The notes: generated by a model from the sequence alone, not told the origin. Positions 25,511 through 34,086 are shown, counted from the stretch's first letter. The stretch is DNA of 36,038 nucleotides from Caulobacteraceae bacterium (GCA_947478785.1 CANJXI010000039.1:1-36038), one strand, 5' to 3'. Translations and numbers: made by a program.

Positions 25511-26014
25511 CTAGGCGTGCCCGACCTGCTGGTTGGCTTCGGCCTTGCGGGCCGTGTAGACGGCGGCGAAGTCGATGGGGTCGAGCAGGAAGGGCGGATA
25601 GCCCCCGTCCGAGGTGACGTCGGCGATGATCCGGCGGGCGAAGGGGAAGAGGTAGCGCGGGCACTCGATCAGCAGCACCGCCTCCACGTCCTCGCCCTGG
25701 ACGCCGGAGATCTGGAACACGCCGCCATAGACCAGCTCGACCACGAAGACCGGTCCATCCTCGCGCTGGGCCTTGGCCGACAGCTTCAGGTCCACCTCGA
25801 AGAAGCCGTCGTCGCGGCCCCGGGCGTTCATCTCCACGCCCAGGTCGATCTGCGGCTGGGCCGCGCCGCCGCGCAGGGTCTCCGGCGCGCGCGGATTCTC
25901 GAAGGACAGGTCCCGGACGAACTGGGCCAGGATGCGGATGCCGGGGCCTTCGCCCTGCAGGGCCATCGCATCGTCGGCTTCGGGCGCGGCGGCGCCGGCG
26001 TCGGTATCGGTCAT
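25511..26014 (-). CDS. secB: Protein-export chaperone SecB
   Basis: The 167-residue tetrameric chaperone keeps preproteins unfolded and hands them to SecA. It has [18 protein letters not shown] at the start of the fold, YGGVFQISG and [40 protein letters not shown] near the end, all diagnostic in order. The first 20 residues are acidic and alanine-rich, variable in the family. It is convergent with dnaQ and divergent from the Tim44-like gene. Confidence 0.98.
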   Translation of the reverse strand: MTDTDAGAAAPEADDAMALQGEGPGIRILAQFVRDLSFENPRAPETLRGGAAQPQIDLGVEMNARGRDDGFFEVDLKLSAKAQREDGPVFVVELVYGGVFQISGVQGEDVEAVLLIECPRYLFPFARRIIADVTSDGGYPPFLLDPIDFAAVYTARKAEANQQVGHA

Positions 26015-26095
26015 TCGAGCGGCCTAAATCCGTGGTGATCGCGCGAGGGGTTCGCGTCTGTGGGCGGGGCGGGCTAACATGGCGCCTGCGGTGAT

Positions 26096-26123
26096 GCAAC
26101 GTCGCCCCTGACGGGGACGTTGC
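26096..26123. other. Inverted repeat in the secB-timA divergent region
   Basis: GCAACGT at 26096-26102 pairs with ACGTTGC at 26117-26123, and inside it CCCC (26105-26108) pairs with GGGG (26113-26116) around TGAC. It lies about 80 bp from the secB start and 60 bp from the timA start, so it might be an operator or a hairpin between the two promoters. A TATATAG word follows at 26131. Function is unknown. Confidence 0.4.
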
Positions 26124-26182
26124 TTCGTCCTATATAGACGCTTCTGATACGCCATCTGACACCCCAGGAAACACGGTCTCCG

Positions 26183-26806
26183 TTGCAAGTCGTCGAACTG
26201 ATCATCTTCGCGGGCCTCGCGGCCGTCGTGCTGTACCAGCTCTATTCGGTGCTGGGCCGGCGCGTGGGCCGCCAGCCCGAGGACGCGCCCGCCGCGCAAA
26301 CCGCCTCGCCCTCGGTGAAGGCCCCCGACGCCCTGCCGCAGACGCGCGAGGAAGAGGAGGGTGTGGCGCTCACCGGCCTGGCCGCCGTCAAGGCGCGCGA
26401 CCCCGCGTTCGACGTGGGCCGCTTCCTGGCCGGCGCGCGCAGCGCCTATGAGATGATCGTCAAGGCGTTCGCCGCCGGCGACCGGGCGCTGCTCCGCAAG
26501 CTCCTGGGTTCGGGCGTCATGGCCAGCTTCGACACCGCCATCGCCCAGCGCGAGGCCGAGGGCCGCACCGAGACGGTGGAGTTCCTGCACAGCCCGCGCG
26601 CCGACCTCGAGAAGGCCGAGGTCACGGCCGCCGACGTCGGCCGGCTGACCGTGCGGTTCCTGGCCGAGTTCCGCAGCCGCACCAAGGGGCCGGAGGGCGA
26701 GGGCGTCGATGACCGCCGCACTGCCGAGCTCTGGACCTTCGAGCGGAACCTGAAGAGCCGCGATCCCAACTGGATGCTGGTCCACGTCGACGCCGCGGAG
26801 GCTTGA
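26183..26806 (+). CDS. Tim44/TimA-family membrane-anchored adaptor protein
   Basis: A 207-residue protein with one N-terminal membrane anchor (VELIIFAGLAAVVLYQLYSVLG), a proline/alanine-rich linker at about 35-60, and a Tim44-like domain (from AARDPAFDVGRFLAGARSAYEMIVKAFAAGD-type sequence near residue 73 to the end). The alphaproteobacterial members resemble mitochondrial import protein Tim44, and the divergent position next to secB is conserved, suggesting a role at the inner membrane in protein traffic. TTG at 26183 is the only sensible start. It is 6 bp upstream of mltA. Confidence 0.88.
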   Translation: MQVVELIIFAGLAAVVLYQLYSVLGRRVGRQPEDAPAAQTASPSVKAPDALPQTREEEEGVALTGLAAVKARDPAFDVGRFLAGARSAYEMIVKAFAAGDRALLRKLLGSGVMASFDTAIAQREAEGRTETVEFLHSPRADLEKAEVTAADVGRLTVRFLAEFRSRTKGPEGEGVDDRRTAELWTFERNLKSRDPNWMLVHVDAAEA

Positions 26807-26812
26807 GGTCTG

Positions 26813-27967
26813 TTGCAGGCGCGGATCATCGCGGCCGCGTTCGGCGCGCTGATCCTGGCCGGCTGCGCCTCGGGACGCCCCCCGCCACCGCCCGCCGGGC
26901 ACGGGCCCCCGCCACTCGCCTTCGACAGGCCCGCGCCGCCCGAGGAGCCTGAGAAGACCGTGCGGCTGACGGCGCTGCGCGGCTGGGTCGCCGAGGATCA
27001 CGCCGGGGCCTTTTCCGCCTACCGCGAGACCTGCGGCGCGGCGCGCGAACCGGCGCTGGCCCGCACCTGCCGCAACGCGCGCGCCATCGGACCGCTGGGC
27101 GAGGACGACGCCCGTCGCTGGTTCGAGGCCAACTTCCGGGCCGAGCGCCCGCAGGCGCCCGGCGTGCTCACCGCCTATTTCGCGCCGGAATACCCGGCCC
27201 GACGCCGGCCTGACGCGGAATTCAGCGCGCCGTTGCGCCCCAGGCCCGCCGACCTGACGACGGTGGACGGCGGCCTGTTCGATCCCGCCCTGGCTGGCCG
27301 GCCCACGGCCGCGCTCATGGTGGGCGGGTCGCCCGTCCCCTACCCCGACCGGGCGGCCATCGAGAGCGCGCCGCCCGAGCGGGCGCTGGCCTGGCTGCGG
27401 CCCGAGGACCTGTTCTTCCTGCAGATTCAGGGCTCCGGCGTGCTCACCTTCGAGGACGGCCGCCGGATGAAGGCGCTCTACGCCGCCAACAACGGCCGGC
27501 CGTTCGCGGGCATCGCCAACCCCATGCGCGAGCAAGGCCTGCTGGCCGGCGCCGAGACCTCCGGCGAGGCGATCCGCGCCTGGCTCGCGGCCCATCGAGG
27601 CCCCGAGGCCGAGGCGATCATGCGGCTCAACCCGCGCTACGCCTTCTTCAGCCTGGCGCCGGACGACGGCCGCCAGCCGGTGGGCGCGGCCGCCATTCCC
27701 CTGCCGCCCGGGCGCGGCGTCGCCATCGATCCCGCGTTCCATGCGATGGGCGAGCTCCTGTGGCTGGACGCCGAGGCGCCGATCCTGACGGGGGCCTTTC
27801 CGACCTATCGCCGGCTGGTCCTGGCGCTCGACACCGGCGGGGCGATCAAGGGCGACGTGCGCGCCGACCTCTACCTGGGCCTGGGTCAGGCCGCTGGGGC
27901 CGAGGCCGGGCGGGTGCGCCACACCCTTCGCCTCTACCGGCTGGTGCCGAAGGATCCCACCCCGTGA
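26813..27967 (+). CDS. mltA: Membrane-bound lytic murein transglycosylase A
   Basis: The 384-residue lipoprotein cleaves peptidoglycan glycan strands with 1,6-anhydro-muropeptide formation. The signal peptide ends in lipobox LAGC with the acylated cysteine at residue 18, followed by a proline-rich linker. The MltA domain includes VLTAYFAPEYPARRR and LFFLQIQGSGVLTFEDG, and the C-terminal 3D barrel has the catalytic aspartate at about residue 340 in LALDTGGAIKG. TTG at 26813 has a GAGG at good spacing. It overlaps the Smr gene as GTGA. Confidence 0.96.
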   Translation: MQARIIAAAFGALILAGCASGRPPPPPAGHGPPPLAFDRPAPPEEPEKTVRLTALRGWVAEDHAGAFSAYRETCGAAREPALARTCRNARAIGPLGEDDARRWFEANFRAERPQAPGVLTAYFAPEYPARRRPDAEFSAPLRPRPADLTTVDGGLFDPALAGRPTAALMVGGSPVPYPDRAAIESAPPERALAWLRPEDLFFLQIQGSGVLTFEDGRRMKALYAANNGRPFAGIANPMREQGLLAGAETSGEAIRAWLAAHRGPEAEAIMRLNPRYAFFSLAPDDGRQPVGAAAIPLPPGRGVAIDPAFHAMGELLWLDAEAPILTGAFPTYRRLVLALDTGGAIKGDVRADLYLGLGQAAGAEAGRVRHTLRLYRLVPKDPTP

Positions 27968-28488
27968 AACGGCCGCTTCGGCCGGACGAGGTGAAGATCT
28001 GGGGCATGGTGGCGGCCACCGTCCACCCCAGGGCCGGGCGCCAGATTCCAAAGGCTGACGTTGAACTGTCGCCCGCCGTGACGCCGGCGCACCTTCCGCC
28101 GCCCAGGCCCGTGGCCGGTCTCACCAAGCCGCCGCCCAGGTCGAAGCCGCGCAAGGACCTGGACGGCATCGAGCCCAACCGCCGTCATCGCATCGCCCGG
28201 GCGCGGGAGGAGATCGGCGGCCGGCTCGACCTGCATGGGCTCGACCAGGCGCGCGCGCGGGCCGTGCTCGAAGGGTTCCTGGCGCGCGCCTGGAACAACG
28301 GCTGGCGGGCCGTGCTGGTGATCACCGGCAAGGGCGTGCAGGGCGACGGCGTGCTGAAGCGCCGGGCCCCGGAATGGCTGGCCGCCCCGCATCTTGCCCA
28401 CATCGTCGCCGGCATCTCCGACGCCGCGCGGCATCACGGCGGCGCCGGCGCGCTCTATGTGGCGCTGAAGCGCAAGCCGCGAGGATAG
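27964..28488 (+). CDS. Smr-domain protein (Smr/MutS2 C-terminal type)
   Basis: The 174-residue product has an unstructured, proline/lysine-rich first half and an Smr domain from about residue 86. Signatures are LDLHG (88-92) and TGKG (121-124). Smr domains are nucleases acting on DNA or RNA, for example in ribosome rescue; stand-alone alphaproteobacterial members next to mltA are uncharacterised. GTG at 27964 overlaps the mltA stop (GTGA), so the timA-mltA-smr run is probably one operon. It converges on hisE. Confidence 0.94.
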   Translation: MKRPLRPDEVKIWGMVAATVHPRAGRQIPKADVELSPAVTPAHLPPPRPVAGLTKPPPRSKPRKDLDGIEPNRRHRIARAREEIGGRLDLHGLDQARARAVLEGFLARAWNNGWRAVLVITGKGVQGDGVLKRRAPEWLAAPHLAHIVAGISDAARHHGGAGALYVALKRKPRG

Positions 28489-28501
28489 TTCCCGCACGTT
28501 G

Positions 28502-28517
28502 CTCCCCGGCGGGGGAG
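28502..28517. terminator. Stem-loop between smr and hisE
   Basis: CTCCCC at 28502-28507 and GGGGAG at 28512-28517 pair around GGCG, in the 39-bp gap between two convergent stop codons. It is short, without a T-run. Confidence 0.45.
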
Positions 28518-28527
28518 GAAATGGGGC

Positions 28528-28851
28528 TCAGCTCTTCCGGGACGCCTTCTCGGCCAGGCCCGAGGTTCCTTCGCGGGCCTCGAGCCTTGCCGCGACGTCG
28601 TCGATGGAGACGCCGGCGGCGGCCAGGACGACCAGCCAGTGGTAGATCAGGTCGGCGCTCTCGGCGGCCAGGGCGGGCTTGTCGGCTTGCGTCGCGGCGA
28701 TCACCGCCTCGATGGCTTCCTCGCCCATCTTCTTGGCGGCGAGCGAAGGGTCGCCCAGCAGCTTGGCGGTGTAGGAGGCGGCCGGGTCGCCGCCCTTGCG
28801 GGCCTCGATGGTGGCGGCCAGGCGGGCCAGGACATCGGCGAAGCGGCTCAT
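28528..28851 (-). CDS. hisE: Phosphoribosyl-ATP pyrophosphatase
   Basis: The 107-residue all-helical enzyme catalyses the second step of histidine synthesis, PR-ATP to PR-AMP. The motif [14 protein letters not shown] and the [16 protein letters not shown] helix are the metal-binding and core signatures of HisE. ATG at 28849-28851 overlaps the hisF stop (ATGA). HisI is not fused to it, as usual in alphaproteobacteria. Confidence 0.97.
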   Translation of the reverse strand: MSRFADVLARLAATIEARKGGDPAASYTAKLLGDPSLAAKKMGEEAIEAVIAATQADKPALAAESADLIYHWLVVLAAAGVSIDDVAARLEAREGTSGLAEKASRKS

Positions 28852-29618
28852 GCGGCGACGCCCTCCATGCGCACGGGGATCTTGGCGTCGGCCATGGCCC
28901 GCTTGACCTCGGCGATGGAGACCTCGCCGAAGTGGAAGATCGAGGCGGCCAGCACCGCGTCGGCATGGCCCTTGGTCACGGCCTCGACCATATGCTGCGC
29001 ATTGCCGGCCCCGCCCGAGGCGATCACCGGCACCGAGACGGCCGAGGTCATCGCCTTCAAAAGCTCCAGGTCGTAGCCGATCTTGGCGCCGTCGCGGTCC
29101 ATGGAGGTGAGCAGGATCTCGCCGGCGCCGCGTTCCACGCATTCGACCGCATAGTCGATCACGTCGAGGCCGGTGTCCTGGCGGCCGCCATAGATGAACA
29201 CATGCCAGCGGTCGCCGGTGCGCTTGGCGTCGATGGCGACCACGGTCGCCTGGCTGCCGAAGGCGTCGGCGCAGCTGGTGATGAGGTCGCGGTTCTCGAC
29301 GGCGGCGGTGTTGATCGAGATCTTGTCGGCTCCGGCCAGCAGGAGGCGGCGCGCATCCTCGACCTTGCGGATGCCGCCGCCCACCGAGAGCGGCATGAAG
29401 CAGACGTCGGCGGTGCGGGCGACCACGTCCAGGATCGTGCCCCGGTTCTCGTGGCTGGCGGTGATGTCGAGGAACATCAGCTCGTCGGCGCCGGCCGCGT
29501 CGTAGGCGCGGGCCTGTTCCACCGGATCGCCGGCGTCGCGCAGGCTGACGAACTGCACGCCCTTGACCACGCGGCCGTCCTTGACGTCCAGGCAGGGGAT
29601 GACGCGGACGCGCAGCAT
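28848..29618 (-). CDS. hisF: Imidazole glycerol phosphate synthase cyclase subunit
   Basis: The 256-residue TIM barrel converts PRFAR and ammonia (from HisH) to imidazole glycerol phosphate and AICAR. The catalytic aspartates are at residues 11 ([14 protein letters not shown]) and 130 (VVAIDAKR), the expected family positions. LSVGGGIR and VIASGGAGN bind phosphate. In the operon it lies after hisA but is separated from it by 163 bp holding two hairpins. It overlaps hisE by 4 bp. Confidence 0.98.
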   Translation of the reverse strand: MLRVRVIPCLDVKDGRVVKGVQFVSLRDAGDPVEQARAYDAAGADELMFLDITASHENRGTILDVVARTADVCFMPLSVGGGIRKVEDARRLLLAGADKISINTAAVENRDLITSCADAFGSQATVVAIDAKRTGDRWHVFIYGGRQDTGLDVIDYAVECVERGAGEILLTSMDRDGAKIGYDLELLKAMTSAVSVPVIASGGAGNAQHMVEAVTKGHADAVLAASIFHFGEVSIAEVKRAMADAKIPVRMEGVAA

Positions 29619-29621
29619 CGA

Positions 29622-29696
29622 CTAGTGTCCCGTTTCCGAAGTTCGCTTGCGCTTGTGGCGGGCTCGGACGAACTTCTGAATCGACAAGGACACTAG
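29622..29696. repeat. CTAG-bounded hairpin element A1 (between hisF and hisA)
   Basis: Outer arms CTAGTGTCC (29622-29630) and GGACACTAG (29688-29696) are perfect 9-bp inverted repeats. Inner arms GAAGTTCG (29638-29645) and CGAACTTC (29669-29676) pair, with three extra pairs beyond a mismatch. It begins 4 bp upstream of the hisF start codon, inside its expected ribosome-binding region. It is the first of two tandem hairpins filling the hisA-hisF gap. Confidence 0.82.
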
Positions 29697-29709
29697 CAAG
29701 TCCCTGCTT

Positions 29710-29785
29710 CTAGCGTGCTTCATGGATTTGAAGTTCGCTCCGAGCTTGATCCAACAATGAGCGAACTTCAAATCCCGCACGCTAG
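29710..29785. repeat. CTAG-bounded hairpin element A2 (at the hisA stop)
   Basis: Outer arms CTAGCGTGC (29710-29718) and GCACGCTAG (29777-29785) pair perfectly. Inner 17-bp perfect arms lie at 29724-29740 and 29759-29775 and contain the same GAAGTTCG word as A1. The TAG stop codon of hisA (29782-29784, minus strand) is part of the CTAG of the outer arm. Confidence 0.85.
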
Positions 29786-30504
29786 GCGGCGACCTTCAGC
29801 GCCTCGGCCGGCGTGATCGCGCCGTTGTAGAGCGCCCGGCCAAGCACGGCGCCGGCGATCCGGGCGCCCTTCCAGGCCTTCAGGCGCACGATGTCCTGAA
29901 TGGTCGCCAGGCCGCCGGCCGCGATCACCGGGATCGCCACGGCGTCGGCGACGGCTCCGAAGGCCTCGACATTGAAGCCCATGGTCGTGCCGTCGCGGTC
30001 GATGTCGGTGATAATCAGGGCGCCGACGCCGGCGTCCTCAAAGCGCTTGGCGACGGTGACAGCGTCGAGGTCGCTGTCCTCGGTCCAGCCCTGCACGGCC
30101 ACCTTGCCCTTGCGGACATCGACGCTGACGGCGATCTGCTCGGGCCAGGCCTTGGCGGCGGCCTTGACGACGTCCGGCTCGCGCACGGCCAGCGTTCCCA
30201 GGATCACGCGGGAGACACCCGCCTCGATCCAGCGCTCGACGTCGGCCAGGCTGCGGATGCCGCCGCCCAGCTGGACCGGGATCGAGACCGCCGAGAGGAT
30301 CGCCTCGACGGCCGCGTGGTTCACGGCCTTGCCGGAGACCGCCCCGTTCAGGTCGACCACATGGATCCAGTGGAATCCGCCGTCGGCCCAGGCGCGGGCC
30401 TGGTCGGCGGGGGAGGTGTTGAACACGGTCGCGGTGGCCAGGTCGCCATGCAGCACGCGCACGCAGTCGCCGTCCTTGAGATCAATCGCCGGGTAGAGGA
30501 TCAC
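29782..30504 (-). CDS. hisA: ProFAR isomerase (phosphoribosylformimino-AICAR-P isomerase)
   Basis: The 240-residue TIM barrel isomerises ProFAR to PRFAR, the substrate of HisHF. Catalytic aspartates are Asp8 (YPAIDLKDG) and Asp129 (AVSVDVRKGKVAVQGW); QLGGGIRS and IAAGGLATIQD are the phosphate-binding half-barrel repeats. GTG at 30502-30504 is preferred: it gives MILYPAIDLKDG, overlaps the hisH stop as GTGA and has GGAG eight bases upstream; GTG at 30513 is an alternative. Its last codon and stop are part of hairpin A2. Confidence 0.97.
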   Translation of the reverse strand: MILYPAIDLKDGDCVRVLHGDLATATVFNTSPADQARAWADGGFHWIHVVDLNGAVSGKAVNHAAVEAILSAVSIPVQLGGGIRSLADVERWIEAGVSRVILGTLAVREPDVVKAAAKAWPEQIAVSVDVRKGKVAVQGWTEDSDLDAVTVAKRFEDAGVGALIITDIDRDGTTMGFNVEAFGAVADAVAIPVIAAGGLATIQDIVRLKAWKGARIAGAVLGRALYNGAITPAEALKVAA

Positions 30505-31136
30505 GGTCGCCACTCCAGGAAGCGCGTCAGGAGATCGAGGCCAGGGCCCTGCGATTTCTCCGGGTGGAATTGAACGCCCGCCATGTTGCCGCGCGCGACG
30601 GCCGCCGGGAACCGGCCGCCATGCTCCACATAGGCCGCAACGTCGCGCTCGTCTTGCGGGAAGAAAGCGAAAGAATGCGTAAAGTAGACCGCTTCCCCCT
30701 CCGCCAGGCCGTCGAACAGCGGCTGGTCGGCCACGTCGGTCAGGCTGTTCCAGCCCATGTGGGGGATCTTGATGGCCGGATCCGTCGTGGTCAGCCGCTT
30801 CACGTCGCCTTCGATCCAGCCCAGGCCCGGCGTCTCGCCGAACTCCAGGCCGCGGGTCGCCATCAGCTGCATGCCGACGCAGATGCCCAGGAACGGCCGG
30901 CCCCTGACCCGCACCGCCTCGGTCATGGATTCGATCACCCCGGGCCGGACCTGGAGCGCGGCCATGCAGGATGCGAACGCGCCGACGCCGGGCAGCACGA
31001 TATGGTTGGCCGCGGCGATGGCCTCCGGCTTGTCGGTGACGACGACCTCGCTCAATCCGGCCGCGGCGCGGATCAGGGCCTTTTCGGCCGAGCGAAGGTT
31101 GCCCGACCCGTAGTCGATCAGGGCGACGCTCTGCAT
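30501..31136 (-). CDS. hisH: Imidazole glycerol phosphate synthase glutaminase subunit
   Basis: The 211-residue class I glutamine amidotransferase supplies ammonia to HisF. The triad is Cys86 in FLGICVGMQLM, His191 and Glu193 in VQFHPEKSQ. VALIDYGSGNLRS at the N-terminus and LPGVGAFASCM match the family. It lies 9 bp after hisB and overlaps hisA by 4 bp. Confidence 0.98.
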   Translation of the reverse strand: MQSVALIDYGSGNLRSAEKALIRAAAGLSEVVVTDKPEAIAAANHIVLPGVGAFASCMAALQVRPGVIESMTEAVRVRGRPFLGICVGMQLMATRGLEFGETPGLGWIEGDVKRLTTTDPAIKIPHMGWNSLTDVADQPLFDGLAEGEAVYFTHSFAFFPQDERDVAAYVEHGGRFPAAVARGNMAGVQFHPEKSQGPGLDLLTRFLEWRP

Positions 31137-31145
31137 AGGATTTCC

Positions 31146-31736
31146 CTAGAGTACGCCCTTGGTGGAAGGCGCATGACCCTGCGTCTTCGGATCGATCTCG
31201 ACGGCCTGGCGCAACGCCCGGGCCAGCGCCTTGAAGCCGCTCTCGGCGATGTGGTGGGAATTGACCCCGTAGAGGGTCTCCAGGTGCAGGCATGCGCCGC
31301 AGTTCAGCGCGAAGGCGTGATGGAATTCCTTGAAGAGCTCGGTGTCCATGTCGCCGACCTTGGGGGTCTGGAAGTCCACGTTCCAGATCAGGTAGGGTCG
31401 GTTCGACAGGTCGATCGCCGCCCGGGTCAGGGTCTCGTCCATGGGGATGTAGGCGTGGCCGAACCGGCGCACGCCCTTGAAGCCGTCCAGCGCCTGCTTG
31501 AACGCCTGGCCGAGCACGATGCCGGTGTCTTCCACCGTGTGGTGCATGTCGATGTGCAGGTCGCCCCGGGTCTCAATCTCGATGTCGAAGCCGCCGTGCC
31601 GGATGAAGCTCTCCAGCATGTGGTCGAAGAAGCCGATGCCGGTCGAGACCTTGGACGCGCCGCTCCCGTCCAGATCGACGGTCACCCGGATCTGGGTTTC
31701 CTTGGTGTTGCGGACAACCTCCGCCTTGCGGCTCAT
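31146..31736 (-). CDS. hisB: Imidazoleglycerol-phosphate dehydratase
   Basis: The 196-residue enzyme makes imidazole acetol phosphate. It is the stand-alone dehydratase, not fused to histidinol phosphatase. The manganese-binding motifs HHTVED (residues 65-70) and NSHHIAESGFKALARAL near residue 167 are present, with IGFFDHML. ATG at 31734-31736 shares a base with the stop of the upstream kinase gene, so his expression may be driven from upstream of that gene. Confidence 0.98.
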   Translation of the reverse strand: MSRKAEVVRNTKETQIRVTVDLDGSGASKVSTGIGFFDHMLESFIRHGGFDIEIETRGDLHIDMHHTVEDTGIVLGQAFKQALDGFKGVRRFGHAYIPMDETLTRAAIDLSNRPYLIWNVDFQTPKVGDMDTELFKEFHHAFALNCGACLHLETLYGVNSHHIAESGFKALARALRQAVEIDPKTQGHAPSTKGVL

Positions 31737-32728
31737 CACAAGTATCCCTTCGAGGCCGCGAAGTCCTTCAGCGAGACCTGCGGACGCGGACCGTAGTGCG
31801 AAATCACCTCGGCCGCCGCAAGGCTGGCCAGCCGGCCGCATTGCGCCAGCGGCAGTCCCCGCGAGAGGCCGAACATGAATCCGGCTGCGTATTGGTCGCC
31901 GGCGCCGGTGGTGTCCACGACTTTCTCCACAGGCTCCGCCGCCACCGCGATGACGCCCTGCGGCGAGACGATCACCGAGCCGGCCGCGCCGCGGGTGACG
32001 GCGGCGAGCTTCACGTGCGGGCGCAGCAAGGCTGCCGCCGCGTCGAAGTCGTCGGTCTCGAAGAGGGCGCAGAGTTCGGTCTCGTTGGCGAACAGCAGGT
32101 CCACCTGGGTCTCGATGAACCCCATCAGCCCGCCCCGGTGACGCTCGACCACGAAGCCGTCGGAGAGTGTGAGCGCGATCATCCGCCCCGCGCCATGCGC
32201 GAAGCCGGCGGCCTTGGCGAAGGCGCGCCGCGCCGCCTCGGCGTCGAACAGATAGCCTTCCAGGTAGACGATCCGGGCGGCCTCGACGACCGCCTGGTCG
32301 ATGTCGTCGTCGGTCAGCGCCACCGAGGCGCCGAGGTAGGTGGACATCGTCCGCTGGCCGTCGGGGGTGACGTTGATCATGCAGGCGGCCGTGGCCGGCC
32401 CGCCCACGAGGGGGGCGTTCTCGAACAGGGCGCCGCCGGCGCGCATGTCGTGGGTGAACACCTCGCCCAGCTTGTCGTCGGCCACCTTGCCCATGAAGGC
32501 GACCTTGCCGCCGAAGCTCGCGAGACCCGCGATGGTGTTGGCCGCCGACCCGCCGGACGTCTCCACCCCGGCGGCCATGCGGGCGTAAAGCGCCGCCGAC
32601 TGGGCCGCGTCCACCAGCATCATGCCGCCCTTGTCCAGGCGGTTGTCGGCGAGGAAGGCGTCGGTGGCCGGGGCGATCACGTCGACGATTGCGTTGCCGA
32701 TCGCGGCGACGTCGTAAAGGTCCGGCAT
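31736..32728 (-). CDS. PfkB-family sugar/nucleoside kinase (adenosine kinase-like)
   Basis: The 330-residue ribokinase-fold kinase has the two PfkB signatures: a GGSAANTIAGLASFGGKVAFMGKVADDKLG block near residues 80-105, and DTTGAGDQYAAGFMFG at 272-287 with catalytic Asp278. Overall it resembles the adenosine kinase branch common in alphaproteobacteria, but substrate cannot be read from sequence. ATG at 32726-32728 gives MPDLYDVAAIGNAIVDV. It is the first gene of a run continuing into hisB. Confidence 0.92.
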   Translation of the reverse strand: MPDLYDVAAIGNAIVDVIAPATDAFLADNRLDKGGMMLVDAAQSAALYARMAAGVETSGGSAANTIAGLASFGGKVAFMGKVADDKLGEVFTHDMRAGGALFENAPLVGGPATAACMINVTPDGQRTMSTYLGASVALTDDDIDQAVVEAARIVYLEGYLFDAEAARRAFAKAAGFAHGAGRMIALTLSDGFVVERHRGGLMGFIETQVDLLFANETELCALFETDDFDAAAALLRPHVKLAAVTRGAAGSVIVSPQGVIAVAAEPVEKVVDTTGAGDQYAAGFMFGLSRGLPLAQCGRLASLAAAEVISHYGPRPQVSLKDFAASKGYL

Positions 32729-32794
32729 TGCGGGGCTTTCGAGCAAGGGAAGCGCGGACTTATAGAAAATCCGCCCCCGTCGCAAATGCCAGGT

Positions 32795-33286
32795 CTAGCG
32801 ACGGGGCGCTGAAGCGACCTGAGTCTGCGCGCCCTGGGCGGTCCCGGGGGCGGGATGGTCAAGGATAAGTGGGTCCTCGCCCGGCCCGGCGCGCAGGGTC
32901 TCGCCGCGCCACCAGCGCGCCGAGCGCTCCCACCTGACGGTCTGCGGCGCCGTCATGGGGTGGTCCGACGCGGCCTGCGCCTCGATCATCTGCCCCCGAT
33001 CATCAAACTGGAGCGGACGCACAGCCTGATGCGAATAGGGTTGCGGCGCGCCTTCGCGGCCCACGATGACGGCATGGCTGCAGTCGGGCCATTCGTCGAG
33101 CGGGGCGCTCCGGTCGAACCCGCAGCCGGCCTCGGCCGCGGTCCACACGCCCGGCCGCCAGAGCGGTCCGCCCTGGGTGTCGGTCGTCGAGATGAGCGGG
33201 ACCTTGAACGCCACGACGCCGGAGGCGCAGCCGCCGAGCGCAAGGGCGGCGACCAGCGCGATCTGATGGGAAATCCTGGGGAGCAC
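32795..33286 (-). CDS. Hypothetical lipoprotein
   Basis: A 163-residue product with a lipoprotein signal peptide; lipobox LGGC puts the acylated cysteine at residue 20. The mature part includes GPLWRPGVWTAAEAGCGFD and two further cysteines (about residues 55 and 69, in GCGFD and DCSHA) that could pair. I do not recognise a family; Caulobacteraceae genomes have similar unnamed proteins. GTG at 33284-33286 is used as no ATG precedes the signal peptide. It is 28 bp downstream of nth and might be co-transcribed with it. Confidence 0.8.
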   Translation of the reverse strand: MLPRISHQIALVAALALGGCASGVVAFKVPLISTTDTQGGPLWRPGVWTAAEAGCGFDRSAPLDEWPDCSHAVIVGREGAPQPYSHQAVRPLQFDDRGQMIEAQAASDHPMTAPQTVRWERSARWWRGETLRAGPGEDPLILDHPAPGTAQGAQTQVASAPRR

Positions 33287-33314
33287 GGCGGCCTCCGATC
33301 ACGACACCGTGACA

Positions 33315-34019
33315 TCATAGACCGCCCGTGGTTACGAACAGGTGTCGGCTCGGACAAAGATCGGCCACCGGGCACTCCTCGCACTTCGGCCGCCGCGCCA
33401 CGCAGACATAGCGGCCGTGCAGGATCAGCCAGTGGTGGGCGCGGGTGAGGAGCGGCCCGGGGACCTTGGACATCAGCTCGTCCTCCACCTGGTCCGGCGT
33501 CTTGCCGGTGGAGAGCCCCAGCCGGTGGGCGACGCGGAAGACGTGGGTGTCGACGGCGATGGCGGGCTCGATGCGCAGTTCGTTCAGCACCACCGAGGCG
33601 GTCTTGCGCCCGACGCCGGGCAGGGCCTGCAGCGCCTCGCGGGTGAGCGGCACCTCGCCGCCGTACCGGTCCACCAGGATGTTGGCGGTGGCGATCACGT
33701 TCTTGGCCTTGGTGTTGTAGAGGCCGATCGAGGAGATGAACGGCTTGAGGCCCTCTTCGCCCAGCGCCAGCATCTTCTGAGGCGTGTCGGCGACCGCGAA
33801 CAGTTTCTTGGTCGCCTTGTTGACCGAGACGTCGGTGGCCTGGGCCGAGAGCGCCACGGCGGTGACCAGCTCGTAGGGGCTGGCGTAGTCGAGTTCGGTG
33901 CGCGGATCGCTCTCCTGGTCCTCGAAGCGGCGGAAGATCTCGGCGATGCGCGCCTGCTCGGCGGGCGCCAGCGCCTTCTTCCTGGGCTTGCGGACGGGGC
34001 GCTTGGGAGGCTTGGCCAT
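33315..34019 (-). CDS. nth: Endonuclease III
   Basis: The 234-residue DNA glycosylase/AP lyase removes oxidised pyrimidines. The helix-hairpin-helix LPGVGRKTASVV carries Lys139 (lyase), and Asp157 in VDTHVFRV is the catalytic acid. The [4Fe-4S] cluster cysteines are 206, 213, 216 and 222 (CX6CX2CX5C). The first 20 residues are lysine/arginine-rich, a common extension. It diverges from the DUF2244 gene with 67 bp between starts. Confidence 0.98.
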   Translation of the reverse strand: MAKPPKRPVRKPRKKALAPAEQARIAEIFRRFEDQESDPRTELDYASPYELVTAVALSAQATDVSVNKATKKLFAVADTPQKMLALGEEGLKPFISSIGLYNTKAKNVIATANILVDRYGGEVPLTREALQALPGVGRKTASVVLNELRIEPAIAVDTHVFRVAHRLGLSTGKTPDQVEDELMSKVPGPLLTRAHHWLILHGRYVCVARRPKCEECPVADLCPSRHLFVTTGGL

Positions 34020-34086
34020 GGGCGGCGAAGATGGCCGCCGAAAGGGTATTCGCCAAGGCGGTTTCCGGGCCTATCTTCCGCCACGC

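Noticed and set aside
26024..28051. 675-codon minus-strand open frame opposite timA-mltA
   Set aside because: Antisense shadow caused by high GC; composition is low-complexity and real genes on the plus strand are well supported.
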